NCBI GenBank assembly: GCA_902791025.1
Contig: CADATZ010000010.1
Coordinates: 88,610 to 152,609, forward strand
Length of the DNA: 64,000 bases
DNA from: an uncultured Chloroflexota bacterium
Lineage (GTDB): Bacteria > Chloroflexota > Anaerolineae > Anaerolineales > Anaerolineaceae
Direction of reading: 5' to 3'
Part shown: positions 30,030-39,080 of the stretch, in pieces
Position numbering within the stretch: the first letter of the stretch is position 1
Layout: every line of letters begins with the position of its first letter
Position numbers and translations under genes: made by a program
The notes under the pieces: model-generated
The model's database searches: none
Seen by the model: only the letters and a program-made list of their open reading frames with translations
Told to the model about the DNA's origin: nothing

Positions 30030-30317
30030 ATGAAAATCAGTAAAATTGTGATTACAGGCGGACCCTGCGCGGGAAAAACCACTGCTATGAACTGGATCCA
30101 GAATGCTTTCACCAACCGGGGATACATGGTTTTATTTGTACCTGAAACAGCTACAGAATTGATTTCGGGTGGTGTTGCTCCCTGGACCTGTTCCTCTAAT
30201 GGTGAGTATCAAAAATGTCAGCTCAGACTGCAAAACGAAAAGGAAAAGATTTTTGAGTATGCCCCAAATCGTTTTAATCATTATCGATTTCAAGATTTCC
30301 ATCAGAATAAAGATTGA
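30030..30317 (+). pseudogene. 3'-truncated P-loop AAA ATPase
   Basis: Only 95 residues remain. The N-terminus is a clear nucleotide-binding fold, KIVITGGPCAGKTTAMNWI (Walker A), followed by VPETATELISGG as in the AAA domain of NadR/Ttd14-like proteins, which normally run to 180 residues or more. The match is lost after KIFEYA. From about 30260 another frame (MPQIVLIIIDF) resembles the expected next strand, so a frameshift may come first, and the gene then runs into the 3' end of the convergent DUF5688-like gene at 30274. It is probably a remnant cut off by a rearrangement. Confidence 0.65.
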
Positions 30318-31290
30318 CAATGATTCCCGGGATGATTTGTTTCCCATCGCATAAATAGGGCTTTCCGGAGAGCATTTCTCCCATCATGCTGCCTTCCTTT
30401 GCTGTTCTCGCAAAACCGGAAGCTCTGTTATCGTTTTTGTCGAAGATGAGCACGTCATCTGTATTCATGAATACCGCCTGGAATGGACCGCCCATGATTT
30501 TTATCATTTTTTGTATTACACCAGGATAGAAGAGCGCTGCTGCACTGTTGGTTGTTCTGGTTGAGGAGAGCAATATCATTTTGCCGTGGGGTGCTTGCAT
30601 GGTGATGTCTGCCCTGGTGAATTCTTTCTCCATAAATTTTTCTTCTTTCTGTGTCCGCTGGTCAAACACGGCTGCCGGATAAAGCCGTGCTGTATTTTCC
30701 AATGCGCTTCGCATCACTTCGTCTTCGTTGATCCGCCATTTTTCCATTTCGTTTCGTTTGATCTTGCTGGTAAGCAGGTTATGCCCGTCATCGGATATGA
30801 CCTGATAGAGGTAAAGAACAAAATCATTGATTCTTCGGTAAATGCAGTTCTTTAGATCCAGCATATGGAGACGATAATTCAGAGGCCGCAATGTCAGCTG
30901 ATCCTCGAGTTTTTCATAATCGCTCTTTCCCCGTGCTTCAAGTCTGTCTAAATCAATATTCGCATTAACAGCATCTTTTTGAAGGTCGTGAATCTTTTGA
31001 AAAGCGGCATCAAAACCGTTTTCTTGAGCGTTTTCGTACATTTTATGGACAGCGATCCTTTGTACATTGTTGATATTCCCTGTATTCGGTATTTCCATCG
31101 TAATAATATCCATCAGGAGTGCTTCACTCTCGTTTCCCGCGAATTTCAGATTGCTGTCTTTGATCCATTCGATCATGTTTTGGTCGCTCGAAGAATAACC
31201 TTCCGGAAAAAAATCCATTCCTTCCAGTGGGTATCCCAGCTCTTCATGGGCTCTTTTTTTAAGTTGTTCGATGAATTCTTCGTAAGTCAT
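30274..31290 (-). CDS. DUF5688-like protein
   Basis: 338 residues on the minus strand. The start is supported by AAAGGATC upstream. The central block RRINDFVLYLYQVI, then KWRINEDEV and SALENTARLYPAAVF, matches what I recall of DUF5688 proteins of Clostridia (a conserved hydrophobic helix, an acidic loop and an ENT-x-R-L-x-P motif). A C-terminal part mentions no known catalytic motif. No signal peptide or membrane span. DUF5688 proteins are frequent in gut Firmicutes and have no known function. The 3' end overlaps the truncated ATPase by 44 bases, which fits insertion of this gene at that site. Confidence 0.6.
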   Translation of the reverse strand: MTYEEFIEQLKKRAHEELGYPLEGMDFFPEGYSSSDQNMIEWIKDSNLKFAGNESEALLMDIITMEIPNTGNINNVQRIAVHKMYENAQENGFDAAFQKIHDLQKDAVNANIDLDRLEARGKSDYEKLEDQLTLRPLNYRLHMLDLKNCIYRRINDFVLYLYQVISDDGHNLLTSKIKRNEMEKWRINEDEVMRSALENTARLYPAAVFDQRTQKEEKFMEKEFTRADITMQAPHGKMILLSSTRTTNSAAALFYPGVIQKMIKIMGGPFQAVFMNTDDVLIFDKNDNRASGFARTAKEGSMMGEMLSGKPYLCDGKQIIPGIIVNLYSDGNLEIDND

Positions 31291-31583
31291 AATGCTGATC
31301 CTTTCTGAACATAGGTGTTCATAATTTCTCTATAATTTTATTGTATATATCAATCATATCTCATAGGAAAATCATTTTTTCGAAGTAACTATTCTTAATC
31401 GCGGTTGTTTTCCTGTATTGTCTTGTATAATAAAACTATCTTGTTGTGTAAATAAATGATAGCGATTCGAGATAAAGTAAACGGTTTTCTTTGTTCAGTA
31501 CTACAGATGTTTGACCGGTCTTGAGAATCAGTATCCATAAATATACAATGAATGAGGAGAAATTGTATGTCAGCTATTGATCT
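31291..31583. other. AT-rich intergenic region without a gene
   Basis: This stretch lies between the start of the minus-strand DUF5688-like gene and the left end of the IS630 element. It is AT-rich, carries stops in the frames inspected and holds at most a 95-codon minus-strand frame with no family resemblance. It presumably contains the DUF5688-like promoter, but no clear box pair was found. Confidence 0.5.
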
Positions 31584-32750
31584 TATAGTAAACGACATTA
31601 ATAACTTTACTTTACAATAAAATAGTGGTATGCTATAATCCTCTTGTAGGAGAGTAGCCATTATGAATAACAGGAGATACAAAACTGATCCTAATAAGCT
31701 ATTGGAAGAAGGTAAAGCAATAATGTCGTCATCCGAGGAGTCGAGATTTCTATTTAGAGTATTTGCTGTTAATATGGTCCTATCAGGATGTACAGCATCT
31801 CAAATAGGAGAATTAGCTGGACTTAGCAAAGCAGCTGTAACAGGATGGGTAAAAACTGCTGATGAGCAAGGCTTCGATGCGCTCAGATCACAACAGAGAT
31901 CAGGACGTCCATCGAAGCTATCGAAAGAAAATATTCAACAAATTGATGCTTTGCTACAAACCGACCCGAAGGAATATGGCTATAAAGTATGGGATGGCCA
32001 AACCTTGGCCTCACATATAAAAAATACGTTTGGGGTAGAATTGAGTGTTAGACAATGTCAAAGATTGTTTCATAATCTTGGGTATTCCCTTATTCGACCT
32101 CAGCCATATCCAAGTAAAGGTTATGAAGATTCAGAGGAGCGTGAGAACTTTAAAAAAAACGAAATATACTCGAATCAGACGATTCACTAATTCTTGTATA
32201 TCAGGACGAAGTTCATTTCCAGATACAGACAACAATTACGTCTGGATGGTATAAGAAGGGAAGTTCACCTACGGTAAAATCTTATCCTGGACGATACAAA
32301 GCTTCTTATAGCGGATTTGTGATTCCAAACAATGGCGTTTTGTTCGTTGACAAACCAAAAACTTTCAATTTCGAGACCACTATTGATTCAATCAGAGCAT
32401 TTTTTGTTAAAGCATCCTGTTCCTGAAGGAAAGAAATACGCTCTTGTAATGGACAATGCACCTTGGCATAAAAAAACGATTCGCTTAATTGAAACGGAAA
32501 AGCAACCTGAATACAAGGATATTAATGAGCATGTGATGTTCGTTAAGTTGCCTCCATACTCACCCGATCTTAACCCGATTGAGCAAGTATGGAGAATTAC
32601 CAGAAAAGGAAATACACATAACGTGTTTTTTCCAAGCTTATCCACTCTCGAGAATACTGTAGATGCAGCATTTTCTGAATGGGCGAAACCGAATGATCAG
32701 TTAAAGAGGCTGTGTTCGTTTAAGTATAATTTATTTTGTCGTTTACTATA
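31584..32750 (+). mobile_element. IS630-family insertion sequence (about 1.17 kb)
   Basis: Inverted ends TATAGTAAACGACA (from 31584) and its complement ending at 32750 bound a transposase-coding region. The next bases are also alike (TTAATAA versus AAATAA). The ends sit at TA dinucleotides, the IS630/Tc1 target. The size fits the family. The transposase is spread over three frames (see the pseudogene entry). Confidence 0.88.
31611..31639 (+). promoter_or_regulatory. IS630 transposase promoter
   Basis: TTTACA (31611-31616), a 17-base spacer and TATAAT (31634-31639) preceded by TGC, i.e. an extended -10. AGGAGA and ATG 31663 follow. Confidence 0.75.
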
Positions 32751-32751
32751 A
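31663..32751 (+). pseudogene. IS630 transposase, three frames (one slippery site, one indel)
   Basis: Frame 1 (31663-32190) carries the helix-turn-helix part (TASQIGELAGLSKAAVTGWV) and the linker winged helix. The catalytic part begins one frame back, LILVYQDEVHF (first Asp), at an A AAA AAC heptamer (32154-32160) in the right phase for -1 ribosomal frameshifting, which several IS630 elements use. A second shift follows at a run of six T (32400-32405); removing one T restores LLKHPVPEGKKYALVMDNAPWHK (second Asp) and PPYSPDLNPIEQVW (Glu). The DDE residues are thus all present, but the T-run indel should inactivate this copy unless it is a sequencing error. Confidence 0.85.
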
Positions 32752-32759
32752 GTTATACA

Positions 32760-32768
32760 TGATAGAAT
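32760..32768 (+). promoter_or_regulatory. Extended -10 element before the subtilase gene
   Basis: TGATAGAAT lies ten bases beyond the right IS630 end and matches the element at 27468. The -35 region falls inside the inverted repeat of the IS, so the insertion may have altered or created this promoter. A leader of about 120 bases follows. Confidence 0.4.
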
Positions 32769-32789
32769 AAAATTGGAATAGTTGATTAA

Positions 32790-32880
32790 TGTGTTCAAGG
32801 GATCGCTTCGGGTCCCGTTCCGCAAGACCCGAAACAGCCCCGGTAACCGCGGAGAATTGATCGGCAGTTCCGGCAAAAGT
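32790..32880 (+). other. Structured leader upstream of the subtilase gene
   Basis: The 5' leader is GC-rich against an AT-rich background and can fold: CGGGTC (around 32808) pairs with GACCCG about 11 bases on, and smaller stems follow (CCGG and GCGG elements). It does not match a riboswitch consensus I can recall with certainty. A regulatory RNA element is possible but not shown. Confidence 0.3.
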
Positions 32881-32894
32881 TGAGGAGAGAGACT

Positions 32895-35800
32895 ATGACT
32901 AAAGAAAACCATCGTTTTCCCTGTTTTTTCATTTGGATGGCTTTGCTGTGCCTTGCATTGTTTATTTTTCCTGTTTCTGCACAGAACGAGGATCATTACC
33001 GCTATGAACCGATTACGAAGGTTGACCTCGGGGTAAACTCACTGGAGCTTGAAAAGGGTGAAAGCTACACGTTCCATGTGACATTTGAGCCGGAAAATAC
33101 CATCCTTAAGACCCTGGACTGGTATGTGACGGATGAGCGTGTGATCAGCATTGATCCCCTGACAAACACCGTAACGGCCCTGTCCGACGGAGAAGCACGC
33201 ATTTTTGCGGAAAGCTTTGATGAGGTTTCCTATGCGGTTTGCAATGTAAAAGTCGGGACCTCTGAGGCGAAGGACGCGTCTGTAATGAAGTCCGGTGCCG
33301 ACCTTATCGGCCTTTCCCGGGGTGATATCCGCAAGATCACCGCGCCGACCCTGGTGCGTTATCTTGATTTTGCCGCGGATTCAACACTGGATGAAGAGGC
33401 TTTTGACGGGATTGCCGGCAGATTCTATGATGTGCTGGCGGTCGTCAGGCCGGGAAGCGAAGAGGCTGAAAGCCGGAAGGCGGTCGGACTGGGATTAGGC
33501 TCCGAGCCGCTGCGGAATCTGCAGGCGGTCACGCTCCGGGGTACCGTGAAGCAGCTGCTCGCTTTTATTAGAGACAACAGTGATCTGATAGAGATCATTG
33601 AACTTGGTAATACATGGTTCGATGAACCGGTTTCGGATCCGGACGAAGAAGAACTCATCAGCAAGACTGTTCAGAACAGATTTAATCTGAAGGCTGCCGC
33701 GGATGAGTTGTCGAGTTTCACAAAGGCCCATGATTTGGGACTGACCGGAGAGGGAAGAATAATCGCCATCATTGATACCGGATTTGTAAGCAGCCATGAG
33801 CAGTTCATGGACAGAAACGGAAAAGGCCGTTTCATCCATGAAGCATGTTTTTCCATAACTGAAAGAATCAACAGGAAAGACTATTATTCGGCTTGTACCG
33901 ATGGTGTGATCGATGATGGAAACGGTGCGTCTCTGGATCTGAACAAAATTATCAGAAAGCACAGGTTTAACCATGGCACGCATGTAGCCGGGATCGCCGC
34001 CGGACGGGACGGCGTCGCTCCGGATGTGAAGATCATCGGGATCCAGGCAGCAAGTGAGGTCCGGTGGAATTGTTCCGGAGAAGAAAAAGAGACTTATTCA
34101 TGCAGCCAAAATTCAAATCAATGCTGCGCTCCCCGTTTTGTGAATTCGAATGTGGCAAGGGCTTATGATTATCTGCTTGAATTGTCCAAAGAACTGGCGA
34201 AAAGCGGAAAAAAGATCGATGCAGTCAATATGAGCTTTGGCGGGCCCAAAAGTGATGGTAAAGGGTTCAAAACCTTCTGCGACAGTGTGTATCCGTTTTA
34301 TAAAAACTATTTTAACAAACTGATCGCTGCCGGTATGCTTCCGGTCGTTGCTGCCGGGAATGAATCTTTCACCGACAGTGTCGGGCAGCCCGCATGTATT
34401 TCAAATGGGTTTACGGTTGCCGCGCTTACAAACTATAAAGAACCATTCCTTGCATCTTATTCTAATTTTGATAAAACGAATACTGACATTGCTGCTCCTG
34501 GACACAGAACCTATGCATCTGACGCCATTTCCATAGACAGAAAAACCATGAAAATTACCTGTACAAAAGACTGCTATGGCTATATGGACGGTACTTCTTC
34601 TGCTGCTCCCATGGTCAGTGGTGCCGCTGCGCTGGTCAAGCAGCTTTATCCGGGTATGCTGCCGGGGGAGGTGGAAAAATTCCTGTTGGATACATCCGGG
34701 AAAACAGTTTCCAAGCGGGTCACATATGACAGCAAATGGATAAATTTTAAATTTGATTTCAGCAAACCGGTGCTGGATCTGAGTGATATACCCGGATGGT
34801 TCCAGATTTCCGACAGTATGGTCAAAGCGCAGAAAGGACGGGTTTCTGTTTCTTTTGCAGATCCTACAATTCAGGAACACTATCAGATCAAGGTTTATGA
34901 TGTTGGCGGCAAAAAATGGATGAACGATATAAAATATACATCCACCAGTGAGAATGACGGCATCAGAAAGCTTGATATCAGCGGAGATTTTAAGGAAGGT
35001 AAATTATACTGTCTGGAAATTAGACGCTGGTTCGGAAATGATTCGTCTGAAAAGGCTCTCGAAAAAAAGTATTTCTATCCCCTGCCCCTGCCAAAAACAC
35101 TGACCGCGGGAATCCAAAACAACGGTGTGACCCTGAATATGCATCTGGCTTCAAATGAAAAGAAAAACCAGGTGATATACAGAGTTTATTCTGACTGGAC
35201 AACAAATAAGGTCGTGAAAACGGTTTATGCCGGTGAAAAGAAACTCGCGCAAACCGTCAGCGGGTTGGTTAATGGACAGAAGTATTATGTTACGGCACAA
35301 TTTTACCGGGATATCAAGGTCAATAACAGAAGCCAGCGTTTTTATGGAATGGAAACTGATCCGGTCGGTTTTGTCCCCCTGAATGATTCTTTTGTCTGCA
35401 AAACCGCCGCCGATAAAACAGGTGTAACGATCAATTGTCCGAAAGACCCTGCTGCAACCGGGATCCGGGTACTTTACCGGGCTTTGGATAATACTTTTAC
35501 CGTAAAAGACGGATGTACCTCAGCGGCGGGAACTTTCTCCTGTAAAATCATGGATGCGTCATTATTACAGGGCGGAGCGCAGCAGTTTATCATCATGAAG
35601 TACAAGTTGGATGTGAAGGGACAGATCTGGAACAGTTCAAGTACCGTACTTACCCGTCTCGGCAAAAATGTCCTGATACCCAGACCCGAAAAGCCGCTTA
35701 TTTATTTTACGGAAAATAAAGATAACGTGACTGTTTCCATGGCGGGTTTAGGCAGTTCGAAAGGGATCGTGGTACTGGCGCAGGATAATGATGAGGAATT

Positions 35801-35945
35801 TGTTCCGTTCTGTAATGCAAATCAACGGGCCTGCACCGGAAACGGCAGCGAAGAGTCCTATCTGGTAATGCGCTATAAGAAAGATGGAGATAATATCTAT
35901 TTTTCACCCGGTGTTTATACAATCCATAATTATGGACAAATTTAA
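32895..35945 (+). CDS. Secreted subtilisin-like serine protease (S8) with N-terminal Big2 domain
   Basis: 1,016 residues from ATG 32895, with GAGGAG seven bases upstream. A signal peptide (WMALLCLALFIFPVSA) is followed by a Big2-type Ig-like domain (about residues 43-120, LELEKGESYTFHV to SDGEARIFAES). The S8 peptidase triad is complete: Asp294 in AIIDTGF, His360 in NHGTHVAG and Ser568 in DGTSSAAPM, with oxyanion Asn489 in AAGNES. The C-terminal 400 residues look like fibronectin-type beta domains. There is no LPxTG motif or membrane anchor. It is probably an extracellular protease that degrades host or plant protein or processes the neighbouring surface protein. The next gene starts 32 bases downstream with no terminator, so the two form an operon. 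Confidence 0.9.
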   Translation: MTKENHRFPCFFIWMALLCLALFIFPVSAQNEDHYRYEPITKVDLGVNSLELEKGESYTFHVTFEPENTILKTLDWYVTDERVISIDPLTNTVTALSDGEARIFAESFDEVSYAVCNVKVGTSEAKDASVMKSGADLIGLSRGDIRKITAPTLVRYLDFAADSTLDEEAFDGIAGRFYDVLAVVRPGSEEAESRKAVGLGLGSEPLRNLQAVTLRGTVKQLLAFIRDNSDLIEIIELGNTWFDEPVSDPDEEELISKTVQNRFNLKAAADELSSFTKAHDLGLTGEGRIIAIIDTGFVSSHEQFMDRNGKGRFIHEACFSITERINRKDYYSACTDGVIDDGNGASLDLNKIIRKHRFNHGTHVAGIAAGRDGVAPDVKIIGIQAASEVRWNCSGEEKETYSCSQNSNQCCAPRFVNSNVARAYDYLLELSKELAKSGKKIDAVNMSFGGPKSDGKGFKTFCDSVYPFYKNYFNKLIAAGMLPVVAAGNESFTDSVGQPACISNGFTVAALTNYKEPFLASYSNFDKTNTDIAAPGHRTYASDAISIDRKTMKITCTKDCYGYMDGTSSAAPMVSGAAALVKQLYPGMLPGEVEKFLLDTSGKTVSKRVTYDSKWINFKFDFSKPVLDLSDIPGWFQISDSMVKAQKGRVSVSFADPTIQEHYQIKVYDVGGKKWMNDIKYTSTSENDGIRKLDISGDFKEGKLYCLEIRRWFGNDSSEKALEKKYFYPLPLPKTLTAGIQNNGVTLNMHLASNEKKNQVIYRVYSDWTTNKVVKTVYAGEKKLAQTVSGLVNGQKYYVTAQFYRDIKVNNRSQRFYGMETDPVGFVPLNDSFVCKTAADKTGVTINCPKDPAATGIRVLYRALDNTFTVKDGCTSAAGTFSCKIMDASLLQGGAQQFIIMKYKLDVKGQIWNSSSTVLTRLGKNVLIPRPEKPLIYFTENKDNVTVSMAGLGSSKGIVVLAQDNDEEFVPFCNANQRACTGNGSEESYLVMRYKKDGDNIYFSPGVYTIHNYGQI

Positions 35946-35977
35946 ATCAAATTAGGAGCGGAAAGGAGGAAAATACA

Positions 35978-38977
35978 ATGATACAGAAAAAATTGGCGAT
36001 TATTTTTTTGACCATGCTTCTGATAGCCTCAGCTGCCTTCCTGCCTGTTCTGGCTCAGGAAGAAGAACTTCCTGACCCGGTGGAATATGAAGAAACAGAT
36101 ACGCTGAAGGTTCCGGACAGCGAAGGGCGCACAACGGTCGAATGGGATTATGTATATGTCACCGGTGATGAAAAGCTCGGGATCGATATGGCCGCCCAAA
36201 ATAAGAATGGTACCGCTAAAGTAAACGGTGAGGTCTTTTCTGAGTTTGGCGGTGCATGGATCACAGCAGATGCCGATACTGCGGATTTGACTGCGGGGAA
36301 CATTCACGGCGGATATGGTATCTTTGGGATAATCCGGAATGGAGGTACCATTAAAGCACTTGTGGAGGATATCTTCGCAGCAGAAGATGCCGGTCTTGAT
36401 ATTGTGATTCCCGGAGCCGGTACGCTGAATTTTGAAGGGGGAGATATCATCTCCGATTCCTATGGTGTGACGCTTCTGACCGGTACAGAAGATGATTCAT
36501 ATCCCGTGGATCCGATTCCGGATCCGGGTGACGATGGTTGGATCGACCCGACCTCCGTGAATTTACCGGATCCGGAAGTATCAGGAGATAATGAGCCTGC
36601 AGCGGATGACGGTTCTGATCAGCAGAATACAGCAGAGGGAACCTCCGATTCAAAAATTACTTTCCTCAGTGTTGACTCGAAGGAAACCGGTGTCGATGTC
36701 GAGCTGAACAACGCGAGCAAAGTCACGCTGAACGGTGAAGCTGTTTTTTCAGACGATAAAGGCGTGGAAATCGAATTGTCCGATCAGGGCGGAACGGTCA
36801 CAATGGATACTCCGATCATTGATGCGGAAAATCAGGGCCTTGTGATCACCGCGGCTGCCGGGGAGGTCACTGTAAAGAACAATGATTACATCGATGCGAA
36901 TTCCGCGATCGAAATCACCAATGAAGGCGGTACGGTTTCCCTGCCAGAGGGCGGTGACCTGATCGGCAATTCAGGTGTTTATGTCGAAGCGACCGGCGGT
37001 ACGACCACAGTCAGCACCGGTGATATCAGTGCTCAAAACTACGGGGTTTCAGTCTGGACTTATGCCCCGGATCCCTATGAACCCTATGATCCGGATGAAA
37101 ATGGAAGCGGAAGCGGGACACAGGGAAGTGCTGACAGCGGTGATACGGCCGGATCCAAGCCGACAGTTGAAATCACGGTTAACGGAGGCATCACGGATCA
37201 AATTGATATGACCATGCCGGAAGTGGATTGGGATGTTGAACCGGAGCCGGATCCGGAGGATGGATATGAAAGCTCTTCTTTCACAAAGGATGCCTCAGGA
37301 ACCGGCAGTGAAGAGGATCCTGAAAACCCCGAAGCGAAAGGTTCTGTGGGTATTATTGTGAACGCGGAAGCTGAAAGCAATATCGATATCAGCGTCAGCA
37401 ACGAGATCAGCATGTCCTATGGCAATGAGATCGAAGCCTATGATAAAGCACAGGTGAATGTTTCTGTTGATGAATATATCTATACAGACTATGGCAACCG
37501 TATCAGTTCTTCTGATGGCGCAACCGTGAAATTCACTGTCGGTGAGGATATCGATGCCGGCGGCAAAGCACTGGAAACATTTGCGGCTTCCGGGAACATT
37601 GAAATTCTTGTTGACAGTATCGTGGCAGAAGAAAACGATGAAGCTCTGGATACTGCCGGGATCGATGCCACATCAATGGGCACAGGAAAAACGGCGATCA
37701 CCGTAAAGGACGGTATTGAGGTCATTTCTGAAAACAGTGAAACAGATACCTATGGCATCGATCTGTATAACATTGGCGGCAAAATCACCGTTGCGGTCGG
37801 TAATGATGTGACTGCAAAGGGACCCGGTGCTGTCGGAATGGAAGTTTCAAACCTGAGCGAAGAGAACGCTACCGTGGAGTCAAATGTGGAGATCACAGGA
37901 AACCTGGCAGGGACATCCAAAGGCCTGGTGTTTGACACTGAGAAAACAAATGCGAAAGCCGATATTCTGGTTACGGAAACGATTTCCGGGACTAAGGCAG
38001 GGGTTGAAGTCAGTGAAGATGCCGCTCCGAATAATTTTGACCTGACAGTCTGGAAGATCGAATCCGGCAATGGTCATGCCGCGGTGAAACCGGACGGTTC
38101 AGCTGCCGAAGCCGTAGAACCGGAAATCAAATATATCATCAAAATCGATCCTGATTCTGAAAGCAAAATCGAAGCGGTCAAAGAAGATGGTTCAGCACCT
38201 GAAAAATCCCATGGCTTTATGTATCAGAAGCAGGGGTAGCGGGTTTATGTCCGCGGTATCAATGGTTATGAGGTGACGGAAGCCTATAACGGCAAACAGA
38301 ATCGAACCCCATTGACTCTTGATGAGAACAGCGGACTCTTCTACCTTGAAGTTCCGAATGGCGGCGGGATCTGGCTCACTGTGGAAAAATCTCCTGTACC
38401 GCCGGAACCTGAACCGGTCAACCCCGGAAATCATATGGATTTTTACCGCATCGGTGATTTGAGCTGGCTGAATGATGTACAGCTGCCTGCAACAGGGTTC
38501 TCTGCCTCTCACGTGACAGCACTTCCTGCCCGTCCGCAGGGATTGTCCTACGGGACGACCGGACTGACACTGCAGATCCCTGGACTGGATGTGGCGGAAG
38601 CCATCGTCACAGTTCCTGAAGACAACGGCAGTTATCCGGTGGAATGGCTGGATCGCTCGGTCGGTCTGCTGGAGCAGAGCAGCCTGCCCGGTGAAGGTGT
38701 CACGGTCCTGACCGGACATAATCACCTGAATACGACCGAGGTTGGCCCATTCCTGTTCATCGGGACGATGAATAAGGGCGACCGTATTATGGTCAATGAT
38801 GCTGACAATTCGATGCTGATTTATAAGGTATATGGTAATTACAAAGTCGCATCCGATGGATTTGCCGGTATCGCTGATGAGATCCATCAAAATGCGCTGA
38901 TTCTTATTACCTGTGAGGATGAGTCCATGGAAGGCGGTTATCTCAATCGACGTGTGGTCCTTGCTGAGCCTCTGTGA
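35978..38977 (+). pseudogene. Secreted surface protein with LPATG motif and C-terminal sortase domain, interrupted by in-frame TAG
   Basis: The ATG has a strong AGGAGG site. A signal peptide (FLTMLLIASAAFLPVLA) leads into about 700 residues rich in Asp, Gly and Val that look like a beta-solenoid or repetitive beta fold with acidic Pro/Asp linkers. TAG at 38237-38239 interrupts the frame, but the same frame stays open to 38977. Beyond the stop lie a Pro/Glu linker, LPATGF (38483-38500), and a sortase domain: His in TGHNHLN (cat 38717-38719), Cys in LITCEDE (tgt 38912-38914) and Arg in LNRRVV. It is closely similar to the end of the giant protein, including P-V-E-W-L and G-x-G-V/I-x-V. The downstream part alone would lack a signal peptide. 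A nonsense mutation or sequencing error is likeliest; readthrough is possible. Confidence 0.8.
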
Positions 38978-39027
38978 TGAGAGTGGATTTTGATGGATAA
39001 AGTCTGATCGTTTTATTATAAGAAATA

Positions 39028-39060
39028 AAAACACCGGGAAACTGGTCCCGGTGTTTTATT
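39028..39060. terminator. Bidirectional terminator between convergent genes
   Basis: AAAACACCGGGA (39028-39039) pairs perfectly with TCCCGGTGTTTT (39046-39057). It can end transcription from both the sortase-fusion gene and the minus-strand pyrophosphatase region. Confidence 0.9.
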
Positions 39061-39080
39061 TTGTTGATTACTCTTGTTGA

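Noticed and set aside
32400..32406. Second IS630 frame change as a programmed frameshift
   Set aside because: It needs a shift in the other direction at a simple T-run with no slippery-site geometry; an indel is the simpler explanation.
32780..32880. Known riboswitch (c-di-GMP or c-di-AMP) upstream of the subtilase gene
   Set aside because: Some GC-rich stems are present, but I could not match the conserved core of either class by eye; left as an unassigned leader.
38237..38239. TAG as pyrrolysine or another reassigned codon
   Set aside because: TAG is the plain stop of several ordinary genes in the window, and no pyl genes or insertion element were seen.
38273..38977. Sortase part read as a separate gene from GTG 38273
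   Set aside because: No convincing ribosome site, no signal peptide for an enzyme that works outside the cell, and it is in frame with the upstream gene, so it is better seen as the end of that gene.
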